Source: Candidatus Daviesbacteria bacterium RIFCSPLOWO2_02_FULL_41_8 (GTDB taxonomy: Bacteria > Patescibacteriota > Microgenomatia > Daviesbacterales > UBA10151). From it: a stretch of 11,387 nt of DNA. The notes below the pieces were generated by a model that was not told the DNA's origin, ran no database searches, and worked only from the letters and a program-made list of their open reading frames with translations. Position 1 is the stretch's first letter, and each line of letters begins with the position of its first letter. Position numbers and translations under genes: made by a program. Positions 4,251 to 9,347 of the stretch are shown one piece after another. The stretch spans positions 1-11,387 of the forward strand of contig MFDZ01000065.1 of NCBI GenBank assembly GCA_001777455.1, given 5' to 3'.

Positions 4251-5501
4251 TTATATCACTGCATTGCCTGCGACGAAGCCTGTGGTCCAACAAAGCTGGA
4301 GCGAATATCCGCCGGATGGCTTATTGATATGTAGCAAATCGCCGGTTATGTAGAGATTATCGATTAGCTTTGACCTCATTGTCCTGGTATCAACTTCAGA
4401 AAGTTCTACTCCTCCGTCTGCAGAAACTGCCATATCGTTGCCCATCAGGCCTGTTATGGTAACAGGTAGAGCCTTCAGGGTGTTCACGATCAATTTTCTT
4501 TCATCACGGGTCACGCTGTGTACTTTTTTATTAAAATCAATTTGCGGCAAAACTCCTTGCAAAGCACCGGCAGTTCCTTCCGGCGCTAATTCCTTAAAGG
4601 CTGTTTTGAGATCACTATTTTTCATCAGGTTAAAAAGATTGACCACTTTTTTATCCATATCACCGAGATTTGTATCAGGATAAGTATCGATGGCGGCAGT
4701 TACTACTCCATCTTCCAGCAGGTCTCCGACACCCCCGGCTATATTTAAAATTAAAGGACCGGACAGTCCAAAGTGAGTAAACAGCACCTTGCCTATTTTT
4801 GCAAACTGTTTCTTGCCCTCAAGAAATATAGTAATCTTCATAAAAGATAACGATACTCCGGAAAGCGCTTTTACCCACTCATCGGCAACCGAGAGCGGCA
4901 CAATGGTGGGAGTTGGATCTTTAACGCTGTGACCCAGCGCCCGCAGCCACTTAAAGCCATCTCCTGTTGAACCTGTTTCTGGGTGTGAAACTCCGCCGGT
5001 TGAAAAGATAAAGGATTTTGCCGAGAGTACCCCCTGATTTGTTTCTACGTTGACAATTTCCCTGCCGTTTTGGTTAACTTTTTTTACAATACAGTTTGTT
5101 TTTATTATTACCCCATGTTTTTGCATGTTCTCAGCCAGTGCATTGCAAACGTCAACTGCCCGCTCTGTTTTCGGAAAAACCCGGTTTCTGGCCTGAACAA
5201 CTAGTAGAATGCCTAATGACTCAAAGAACACAAAAGTGTTTAGGACCCCGAATTGGTGAAAGGGAGAATAAAGAAAGTCGGCGGAGTCGCCGTAGTGACT
5301 TAAAAATGCCGGAACATCGTATTCCTCATTGGTAATATTGCACCTACCGCCACCTGTGATCAGGAGTTTTTCTCCCAGCCGTCGGTTTTTTTCCAAAAGC
5401 AGTACCTTTTTTCCCCGCTGTGCCGCCTGCCCAGCCGCCATCATGCCGGAGGCTCCACCACCCACCACAATCACGTCAAATAACTCATGATGCAATTTCA
5501 T
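4251..5501 (-). CDS. HI0933-family FAD-dependent oxidoreductase (YhiN-like)
   Basis: The 416-residue flavoprotein starts with a Rossmann dinucleotide fold, FDVIVVGGGASGMMAA (8-23), and an acidic E37 that should hold the adenosine ribose. It continues with the family marks LLITGGGRCNITN (46-58), STGGVSHPETGSTGDG near 170, FTHFGLSGP near 240 and the C-terminal LYITGDLLHINKPSGGYSLQ...GFVAGN. This is the TIGR00275/HI0933 family; the physiological substrate of its members is unsettled. The length is normal. The start is taken at 5501, where the FAD fold begins in register; 33 further in-frame codons upstream to 5600 come from a palindromic repeat and the promoter, and are rejected. A -10 TATAGT lies at 5521-5526. 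It heads an operon with the small membrane gene at 3840. Confidence 0.92.
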   Translation of the reverse strand: MKLHHELFDVIVVGGGASGMMAAGQAAQRGKKVLLLEKNRRLGEKLLITGGGRCNITNEEYDVPAFLSHYGDSADFLYSPFHQFGVLNTFVFFESLGILLVVQARNRVFPKTERAVDVCNALAENMQKHGVIIKTNCIVKKVNQNGREIVNVETNQGVLSAKSFIFSTGGVSHPETGSTGDGFKWLRALGHSVKDPTPTIVPLSVADEWVKALSGVSLSFMKITIFLEGKKQFAKIGKVLFTHFGLSGPLILNIAGGVGDLLEDGVVTAAIDTYPDTNLGDMDKKVVNLFNLMKNSDLKTAFKELAPEGTAGALQGVLPQIDFNKKVHSVTRDERKLIVNTLKALPVTITGLMGNDMAVSADGGVELSEVDTRTMRSKLIDNLYITGDLLHINKPSGGYSLQLCWTTGFVAGNAVI

Positions 5502-5520
5502 ACCATAGAGAGTAGCATAA

Positions 5521-5549
5521 ACTATAACAAGTTTCGCACTTGCTGTCAT
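5521..5549 (-). promoter_or_regulatory. Promoter of the flavoprotein gene, -35 supplied by a repeat
   Basis: On the minus strand ATGACA (5549-5544), 17 bp and TATAGT (5526-5521) form a promoter, with RNA starting near 5514 and a leader of about 13 bases. The -35 hexamer is the terminal inverted repeat of the palindromic element at 5544-5631, so insertion of the element seems to have donated it. Confidence 0.55.
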
Positions 5550-5631
5550 TCCGAACGAGCGAAGCGGGTGTGGGAATCCTGATTCAAGAAAGATTGCCAC
5601 GTCGCTCGAAGACTCGCTCCTCGCAATGACA
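5544..5631. repeat. 88-bp palindromic repetitive element (REP/MITE-like)
   Basis: Three nested inverted repeats are visible: TGTCATT (5544-5550) with AATGACA (5625-5631) at the ends, CGAGCGA (5556-5562) with TCGCTCG (5602-5608) in the middle, and GAATC-CT-GATTC (5574-5585) at the centre. The 'GTCATTGCGAGGAGCGA...GCAATC' type of sequence on the minus strand is a pattern I know from dispersed intergenic repeats in many environmental bacteria. It lies between two minus-strand operons and may end transcription of the YggT operon. No transposase is present. Confidence 0.7.
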
Positions 5632-5672
5632 ACTGCGAAATTCGTGACAAGCTATATCAGTTTTAGAAGAGT

Positions 5673-5981
5673 TTAAAGAAAGATGGAAACAATGAGTCCG
5701 ATGATGATTACTAAAACGATAATATTCGGTAGGCCGGCAATGGCCAGAATACCCAGAACTGAAAGAACCCACAAAATGAGCAGCACTGTGGCAATTGCCT
5801 GAAACGGGCCGGGTAAAATACTGATCGCCCAACCAATTACTGCCAGGATAAGAACCTCCCACAAGGTAACAGCGTGATTATTGATGGTAAAAAGTACGAT
5901 ATTCGGAACGGAAATCCCCGACAGAGGCATGTATCCCAAAAACCAGAGCACCGCAAGTATAATAACGATTGCTATTAACAT
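5673..5981 (-). CDS. Small hydrophobic membrane protein downstream of the YggT-like gene
   Basis: The 102-residue protein is nearly all hydrophobic, with membrane helices at about residues 2-17, 38-57, 62-83 and 85-102, joined by short polar turns (NNHAVTLWE, LPGPFQ). The helix LLILWVLSVLGILAIAGLPN resembles the small 'VLWLLG' membrane proteins such as the Lmo0937 family, but I cannot place it in a named family. The ATG at 5981 is three bases after the upstream stop, and that gene's end supplies a GAGG eight bases before it, so the two are one operon. It should be under the same putative Crp/Fnr-controlled promoter at 6411-6453. A role in the envelope is likely but unproven. Confidence 0.8.
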   Translation of the reverse strand: MLIAIVIILAVLWFLGYMPLSGISVPNIVLFTINNHAVTLWEVLILAVIGWAISILPGPFQAIATVLLILWVLSVLGILAIAGLPNIIVLVIIIGLIVSIFL

Positions 5982-5984
5982 GTG

Positions 5985-6404
5985 TTACCTCGCTGCAACA
6001 TCTTTTGGTGTAATCGGGTGAATCAGATCCAGAAAATAGACTAACCCCCAGGCAACTGAGAGATATACAATGGCGGCAATTATTGTTGACCACTCAATCG
6101 TCGAGCTCCCAGTTGCGAACGTTCCTAAAATACCGTTAAACGGCGCCGCGAGCGGGGTGGTTATAGCATAAATTAAGCTGGTAAACCCAACTGATGGATT
6201 TGCTCCTAAAGCTTTTAAAACTAACCTGAATGCGAGTAATACCTCAACTAAACCTAAAATATACCAAACAATTTGATTGGTCCTGAAAATTGTTTTTTCT
6301 TTTTCGTACACTTTTTGGGGAGTCTCACCCTTTGCCTGAGGTTCCGCTTCTGTTGTGGTTCTTGTTGTTATCACTTCCTGAGTATCTTCCGATTGATTAA
6401 GCAT
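5985..6404 (-). CDS. YggT-like membrane protein with a charged N-terminal extension
   Basis: The 139-residue protein has a polar, Thr/Glu-rich cytosolic N-terminus (1-42) and about three membrane helices (44-65, 73-96, 105-126). The stretch IVWYILGLVEVLLAFRLVLK and the following LGANP...FTSLIYAITTPLAAPFNGI match the YggT family repeat. YggT proteins are small inner-membrane proteins linked loosely to osmotic stress and cell-envelope upkeep. The ATG at 6404 is preferred to an in-frame ATG at 6452. A -10 box TATAGT at 6411-6416 is only six bases before it, and the longer frame would run through the promoter and operator. The transcript would be leaderless. It is followed by the 102-residue membrane protein, and preceded 80 bases upstream by the Crp/Fnr regulator gene. 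Confidence 0.85.
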   Translation of the reverse strand: MLNQSEDTQEVITTRTTTEAEPQAKGETPQKVYEKEKTIFRTNQIVWYILGLVEVLLAFRLVLKALGANPSVGFTSLIYAITTPLAAPFNGILGTFATGSSTIEWSTIIAAIVYLSVAWGLVYFLDLIHPITPKDVAAR

Positions 6405-6410
6405 GAGTTC

Positions 6411-6453
6411 ACTATACACAGCGATAAGAAAATATGCAGTAACCTGGATCACA
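6411..6453 (-). promoter_or_regulatory. Promoter of the YggT operon with a class II Crp/Fnr-like site
   Basis: On the plus strand AGTAAC-CTGG-ATCACA (6438-6453) is an imperfect FNR-geometry palindrome centred at 6445.5. The -10 TATAGT reads on the minus strand at 6416-6411, and RNA should start at about 6404, the A of the ATG, which puts the palindrome at -41.5. The -35 position reads CTGCAT and overlaps the site, as expected of an activator-dependent promoter. TATGCAGTAA-N-CTGGAT-N-AC (6433-6452) is shared with the promoter at 8396-8438 at identical distance from the -10 box. Confidence 0.7.
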
Positions 6454-6483
6454 GAAAATTGACTATCCCGACTACACTTGTAG

Positions 6484-7146
6484 CTATGATTTTATATGAT
6501 TTGCGGATAACTCAAGTTCTAATTTATTAATACTTTCAAATAATATTGAATGGTCAACATATTTAACTAATCCTTTTTTCTCCAGTTTCACCATTTCATT
6601 ACTGGCAGTTTCCCTGGCCACTCCCACAAGTGTGGCTATATCCTGTTGCGTGAAACGGTTGTGAATAACGATTCCTTTACCTTCTTTTTCCCCAAAATGT
6701 TTGGCTATATAGAGCAGTACTGAAATCACCCTCCGGTAGGCATCGGAAAATACCAAATGTTCAATACGGGTAAGTGACTCCGCGTAATCCTCTATTAATT
6801 CACTCAGAAGCTCGAATATTATTGTAGGTTTATCTTTAATGAAATTGACTACCTGCTCTCTGGGCGCGCGTCCTACCTCCACGAGAGTTAAAGCTTCAAA
6901 ATAGTAAACATTAGGCGTGCCGTTAACTGCCCACACCATGGGAAAATACGAGATAGGCCTTAAAATGTGGAGCGTAAGTTCGTAACCTGCTTTGGAAATA
7001 GTGTATTGTCTGACGTAGCCTTTTTTTAAACAAAAAATACCCTGAGGGTCATCGTCTGCCCGGATCAGCATTTCACCTTTTTTGTAACTCCGGATCGCGA
7101 ATTGCCTATAAAACGCTTCAAATTCTTTTGTCTTGTCGGTATTCAT
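6484..7146 (-). CDS. Crp/Fnr-family transcriptional regulator
   Basis: The 220-residue protein has the two-domain plan of the family at the usual length. A cNMP-type beta-roll spans about residues 15-110 (RSYKKGEMLIRADDDPQGIF, GYVRQYTISKAGYELTLHIL), then the long dimer helix (110-140) and a winged helix (145-210). The recognition helix reads FTQQDIATLVGVARETASNEMVKLEKKGLV (165-194, given in two parts: FTQQDIATLVGVA and RETASNEMVKLEKKGLV). The cAMP-binding 'GE...RSA' motif is missing, and there is no N-terminal cysteine cluster (only C39), so neither CRP-type cAMP nor FNR-type iron-sulfur sensing is likely. Another ligand or redox signal is possible. R178, E179 and S182 match FNR-type contacts, with N183 in place of the Arg. 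The ATG at 7146 has no good Shine-Dalgarno. Its promoter contains a G10 tract. It probably controls the adjacent small-protein operons. Confidence 0.93.
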   Translation of the reverse strand: MNTDKTKEFEAFYRQFAIRSYKKGEMLIRADDDPQGIFCLKKGYVRQYTISKAGYELTLHILRPISYFPMVWAVNGTPNVYYFEALTLVEVGRAPREQVVNFIKDKPTIIFELLSELIEDYAESLTRIEHLVFSDAYRRVISVLLYIAKHFGEKEGKGIVIHNRFTQQDIATLVGVARETASNEMVKLEKKGLVKYVDHSILFESINKLELELSANHIKS

Positions 7147-7176
7147 TGACAGTTAATTTCAGGCGGTTACAGATGC

Positions 7177-7206
7177 ATAATACATGGGGGGGGGGAGAAA
7201 AGTCAA
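7177..7206 (-). promoter_or_regulatory. Promoter of the Crp/Fnr gene with a G10/C10 tract in the spacer
   Basis: On the minus strand TTGACT (7206-7201) and TATTAT (7182-7177), five of six matches each, are separated by 18 bp. Ten of these are a C run (G10 on the plus strand, 7186-7195). Loss of one base would give the optimal 17-bp spacer, gain of one 19 bp. Homopolymers placed like this make promoters phase-variable in Neisseria (porA). The RNA would start near 7170, leaving a leader of about 24 bases. Confidence 0.7.
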
Positions 7207-7218
7207 TTTTAAATGTTT

Positions 7219-7259
7219 AACCAGCAGCGCTCTACTAAACACTGCTGGTTTGTGTTTAG
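7219..7259 (-). terminator. Overlapping inverted repeats after the 41-residue gene, hairpin or pseudoknot
   Basis: AACCAGCAG (7219-7227) is complementary to CTGCTGGTT (7242-7250), and CTAAACAC (7235-7242) to GTGTTTAG (7252-7259). The arms interlock: the loop of the second stem is the arm of the first. The RNA can form one or the other, or both as an H-type pseudoknot. It starts six bases after the stop codon at 7266 and ends just before the Crp/Fnr promoter, so ending the small gene's transcript is a natural role, though only a weak T-rich stretch follows. Confidence 0.5.
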
Positions 7260-7265
7260 CAAATC

Positions 7266-7391
7266 TTACTCTGTATCCTTGGGTTCTGCTTTGTATGAAG
7301 TCTCTTTGTCAGACGCATCTGCTTTCTTTATTTCTTCCTGTTTCTCAGCAGTTTCTTGCTTCACTTCATCTTTTTTATCTTGTATGTCCAT
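7266..7391 (-). CDS. 41-residue highly charged protein, LEA-like
   Basis: A short frame on the minus strand begins MDIQDKKDEVKQETAEKQEE and ends in KAEPKDTE. It is about half Lys, Glu and Asp, with no hydrophobic core and no cysteine, so it is likely disordered or helical on demand, like small stress hydrophilins. It is too short for common gene finders. Support comes from a strong Shine-Dalgarno, AAAGGAGG (7403-7410), though with a rather long 12-base gap to the ATG at 7391, from the strongly biased composition, and from the similar 58-residue protein nearby. A -10-like TATTAT lies at 7437-7442. It is separated from the upstream small-protein operon by about 365 bases that contain a large inverted repeat. 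Confidence 0.65.
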   Translation of the reverse strand: MDIQDKKDEVKQETAEKQEEIKKADASDKETSYKAEPKDTE

Positions 7392-7566
7392 ATTATATTT
7401 TGCCTCCTTTCTTTATGTTTCAGCTTATTGGCGAAGATAATAGCAACCAAAAATCGCGCAAAATACTGTCTTTATACAATTTATGCAGCCAGTTTACTGA
7501 GGTACGCTTTTCAGTGATTAAATTCTCCCACAAATAACTAGTTAGGAGGGTATTGTTCATATCTAT

Positions 7567-7663
7567 GTCAGGTTGGGGCAGGAAGAGAAATGAAAAGAAA
7601 TTTAAGAATTTATCTGTTTAATTCTCTGATTTATTTCTCTAAATTACCTGCCTCAACCTTGAC
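7567..7663. repeat. 97-bp long inverted repeat, ncRNA or miniature element candidate
   Basis: GTCAGGTTG-G-GGCAGG-A-AGAGAAAT (7567-7591) pairs with ATTTCTCT-AAATTA-CCTGCC-T-CAACCT-T-GAC (7633-7663). This gives stems of 3, 6, 6 and 8 bp with a G-T pair, one bulge and one asymmetric internal loop. An inner hairpin AGAATT (7605-7610)/AATTCT (7620-7625) caps it. No T-run follows on either strand, so it is not a simple terminator. A structured RNA or a miniature inverted-repeat element are the options. Confidence 0.6.
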
Positions 7664-7717
7664 TAATGCGAAGTTTAATCCTAAATTTATTTACATTCAG
7701 TAATATAAATTTTCTTT

Positions 7718-7741
7718 TTTTAGTAATTTAGATTACTAAAA
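7718..7741. promoter_or_regulatory. Perfect palindrome with the same half-sites as the small-operon operator
   Basis: TTTTAGTAAT-TTAG-ATTACTAAAA is a perfect 10-4-10 palindrome. Its core, AGTAAT-N4-ATTACT (7722-7737), is the same as the operator core at 8423-8438, with a different four-base centre. It lies 15 bases past the stop codon of the 58-residue gene. There is no good -10 at the class II distance, so it may be a regulator site with another role or a 3'-end hairpin. Confidence 0.5.
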
Positions 7742-7756
7742 TTTTGTAAAAGGATA

Positions 7757-7933
7757 TTAATTTTGGGCGTTGTTTTGAATCTGCTGTGCTTCTTGATCAG
7801 CTTCCTGTCTGATTCTTGAAGCCTCCTGATCAGCCGCTGTTTGTCTGTCTGTTGCCGCCTGACTGTCGGCTTCATCTTTTTTCACCTGCGCTTCCCCGTC
7901 TATACGGTTTTTTTCATCCTGCATATCTGCCAT
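7757..7933 (-). CDS. 58-residue hydrophilic Ala/Gln/Asp-rich protein
   Basis: The frame begins MADMQDEKNRIDGEAQVKKD and ends in EAQQIQNNAQN. It consists of charged and amide residues with evenly spaced alanines, predicted as a soluble single helix or coiled coil. The run DRQTAADQEASRIRQEADQE has a loose 11-residue rhythm like LEA-type stress proteins. The ATG at 7933 follows a near-perfect Shine-Dalgarno (AAGGAGGTGG) at 6-7 bases. It is the third gene of an operon with the membrane proteins at 8119 and 7955, 21 bases after the latter. I do not recognise a named family; a role as a hydrophilin or as a periplasm-independent helper of the two membrane proteins is only a guess. It is short enough to be missed by standard annotation. 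Confidence 0.8.
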   Translation of the reverse strand: MADMQDEKNRIDGEAQVKKDEADSQAATDRQTAADQEASRIRQEADQEAQQIQNNAQN

Positions 7934-7954
7934 AATTTTCCACCTCCTTAACTC

Positions 7955-8101
7955 CTATGCTCTTCTTCCTATAAACCGGAAGAGAAAAACAATCACGGCA
8001 ATAACTAAAAGAATATGAATTAATCCTCCACCAATTGACATGGAAAATCCTCCCAGCCACATAACCAGTAAAACTATTGCAATAATTTCAATAAGTCCCA
8101 T
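7955..8101 (-). CDS. Lmo0937-like small membrane protein
   Basis: The 48-residue protein MGLIEIIAIVLLVMWLGGFS...IGGGLIHILLVIAVIVFLFRFIGRRA has two short membrane helices joined by a Gly-rich turn and a basic end. The order 'VLLVxWLxGF-S-x-x-IGGGLIHxLLVIAxIVF' is that of the lmo0937 family, small membrane proteins common in stress regulons. The ATG at 8101 has AAGGAGGTG seven bases upstream. The gene begins 17 bases after the stop codon of 8119 and ends 21 before the 58-residue gene, so the three form one operon with a strong Shine-Dalgarno at each gene. What the family does is unknown; expression under envelope or general stress is the usual setting. Confidence 0.88.
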   Translation of the reverse strand: MGLIEIIAIVLLVMWLGGFSMSIGGGLIHILLVIAVIVFLFRFIGRRA

Positions 8102-8118
8102 ATTTTTCACCTCCTTAG

Positions 8119-8319
8119 CTATTTCGGTTGATTAATATTTACGTCAATTTTGCTTGGTATATTAATTTGTGGACTTCCAAACCTCATCTGTTGAAGCGCA
8201 GGAAGTCCGTACACGAATCCAAGGTATACTAAAACCGACAGGACAATAAGCCCAATTATCACACCCATAAGCCCCCCGGAGCTATCGGAAGCTGGCGGAT
8301 TGTTTACAATAGTTGCCAT
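8119..8319 (-). CDS. 66-residue single-pass membrane protein, first gene of the small-protein operon
   Basis: The protein starts MATIVNNPPASDSSGG, then has one membrane helix (about 17-42, LMGVIIGLIVLSVLVYLGFV) and a tail rich in Asn, Pro and Ile (SPQINIPSKIDVNINQPK). This layout, a short Ser/Asn-rich N-terminus, one helix and an 'INIPxKIDVNIN' beta-like tail, recurs in uncharacterised small proteins of candidate-phyla bacteria. The ATG at 8319 is chosen over an in-frame GTG at 8328, because the GTG lies inside the Shine-Dalgarno AGGAGGTG and the ATG is 8 bases past GGAGG. The leader is about 70 bases long and holds an inverted repeat TTTTAGG/CCTAAAA (8338-8344/8373-8379) close to the Shine-Dalgarno, which might tune translation. 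The promoter has a putative Crp/Fnr site. Confidence 0.85.
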   Translation of the reverse strand: MATIVNNPPASDSSGGLMGVIIGLIVLSVLVYLGFVYGLPALQQMRFGSPQINIPSKIDVNINQPK

Positions 8320-8395
8320 TTTATTCACCTCCTATACTTTTAGGTTGAAATAATTTGAACGTCAGTTTTACGCCTAAAATATTCATACTTTGTTT

Positions 8396-8438
8396 AGTAT
8401 AGTTATTTATATGGGATTATGCAGTAATCTGGATTACT
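8396..8438 (-). promoter_or_regulatory. Promoter of the small-protein operon with a class II Crp/Fnr-like site
   Basis: The perfect palindrome AGTAAT-CTGG-ATTACT (8423-8438) is centred at 8430.5. On the minus strand the -10 TATACT reads at 8401-8396, so RNA should start near 8389 and the site is at -41.5. The -35 position reads CTGCAT (8424-8419), as at the YggT promoter. Spacing from palindrome centre to -10 edge is 34.5 bp in both. This match in motif and phase is the main evidence for shared control. Confidence 0.72.
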
Positions 8439-8463
8439 ATTTATTGGCAACTGGACAAATTTA

Positions 8464-9279
8464 CTATTTAGGAAAGATACTATTTTTAGAGATAAAATCT
8501 GCAATTACTCTGCTAATAAAAACTATCCCCGTTGGTGACGGGTGAATATAATCATTAGTACTAATATAATCGGAGTTACCGTCGCCGTTCTCCATAAGCG
8601 ACTTTTCAAAAATATTAATAACCGGGATATCGTGGTTATTAGCATATGCTATATGGTTTTTCATATATGCTATCCTCTCGTTAACCCATTCGGCGCGCTT
8701 TTCCGGCGATAGATCAACCTGATTTTGAGCAAAAATTACTTTATTCGGGGAAATAGTGGCTACAAAAACAATTTTTCCCTGAGGGTTCGTTTCTTTGAGC
8801 ACGGTTACGATCTTATCAAGTTCCTCAGCTTGACGCTGTAATCCTTCCTCCAGCTTATACTCCGAAAGTGGGTTTTCACCAAAAGATTCAAGCAGTACTA
8901 AATCATAATCAATATCCGCAATTGCCCTGAATTTCCGGCCATGTTCTGTTTCTTTGGTAATTCTATCCAAAACTGAGAGAATATTTGTTGAACCAAATCC
9001 GTAATTTAGCACCTCAAATGATTTACCGGGGTAGTAATCAGACAGGAATTTTTTAAGCTCAACACTATTACCCAAGGTTTCCGTCATGGAATCGCCCACC
9101 ATAACAATGGTGTAGTCCTCCGGATATTTCACTTTTTCTTTACCTGAAATATTAATGGCCGTGGGTGGACCAAGCGTAGGTTTTGTCCTGTTGTTTTGCA
9201 AATTTAAGAAAATAATGATACTGATCCCCAAAACTATAATGCAAATAAGAAGAATGGCTGGTCGATTTGCGCTAAACAT
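8464..9279 (-). CDS. Membrane-anchored SGNH/GDSL hydrolase
   Basis: The 271-residue protein begins with an uncleaved-looking signal anchor (residues 7-27) and a short Pro-rich linker, so the catalytic domain should be outside the membrane. The SGNH blocks are present: GDS with nucleophile S64 (VMVGDSMTE), the oxyanion glycine in LNYGFGSTN (91-99), N136 in ESFGENP, and the D243-x-x-H246 pair in NDYIHPSPTG. The family includes lipases, esterases and acyl- or acetyl-esterases on cell-wall sugars; the substrate here is unknown. The ATG at 9279 follows a -10 box TATAGT (9286-9291) by six bases, with TG one base before it (extended -10), so the mRNA is probably leaderless. An AGAGGTGG overlaps the promoter rather than serving as ribosome binding site. 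It is divergent from the zinc-ribbon gene. Confidence 0.9.
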   Translation of the reverse strand: MFSANRPAILLICIIVLGISIIIFLNLQNNRTKPTLGPPTAINISGKEKVKYPEDYTIVMVGDSMTETLGNSVELKKFLSDYYPGKSFEVLNYGFGSTNILSVLDRITKETEHGRKFRAIADIDYDLVLLESFGENPLSEYKLEEGLQRQAEELDKIVTVLKETNPQGKIVFVATISPNKVIFAQNQVDLSPEKRAEWVNERIAYMKNHIAYANNHDIPVINIFEKSLMENGDGNSDYISTNDYIHPSPTGIVFISRVIADFISKNSIFPK

Positions 9280-9285
9280 AAATGT

Positions 9286-9340
9286 ACTATACCACCTCTT
9301 TTGTATTGCCTGTACATTTGAAATGAATAGATGGTATAAT
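9286..9340. promoter_or_regulatory. Divergent extended -10 promoters of the SGNH and zinc-ribbon genes
   Basis: On the plus strand TGG-TATAAT (9332-9340) lies 7 bases before the ATG at 9348. On the minus strand TGG-TATAGT (9294-9286) lies 6 bases before the ATG at 9279. Both are extended -10 promoters giving leaderless RNAs, and neither has a clear -35. The small palindrome CATTT-G-AAATG (9315-9325) lies midway between them and could be a shared regulatory site. Confidence 0.6.
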
Positions 9341-9347
9341 AATCGCT

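Larger units (their letters stand above)
7392..7756. other. 365-base gap with structured inverted repeat and AT-rich palindrome
   Basis: No convincing gene is seen on either strand. The gap holds the probable promoter of the 41-residue gene (TATTAT at 7437-7442), a 97-bp inverted-repeat structure (7567-7663) and a perfect palindrome (7718-7741). An 18-codon plus-strand frame at 7565 behind AGGAGG (7544-7549) lies within the inverted repeat and is not called. Confidence 0.55.

Noticed and set aside
5502..5600. Upstream extension of the flavoprotein (33 codons to an ATG at 5600)
   Set aside because: The codons are read from the palindromic repeat and the promoter; the FAD fold starts correctly from 5501.
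5584..6093. Minus-strand frames at 5584-5862 and 5878-6093
   Set aside because: They overlap the two clear membrane-protein genes in another frame and give His/Ser-rich sequence without any family pattern.
7184..7537. Plus-strand frame of 117 codons starting at the G-tract, and another at 7213-7440
   Set aside because: Both lie opposite the 41-residue gene, start inside or next to the G10 tract, lack a ribosome site and give low-complexity Leu/Ser/Phe-rich protein, the mirror of the charged gene on the other strand.
7565..7621. 18-codon plus-strand frame behind AGGAGG
   Set aside because: It lies within the arm of the long inverted repeat, the Shine-Dalgarno gap is about 15 bases, and nothing supports translation.
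9313..9328. Possible further Crp/Fnr site at the SGNH promoter
   Set aside because: CATTT-G-AAATG is near the class II position, but its half-sites and odd spacing do not match the AGTAAT-N4-ATTACT motif.
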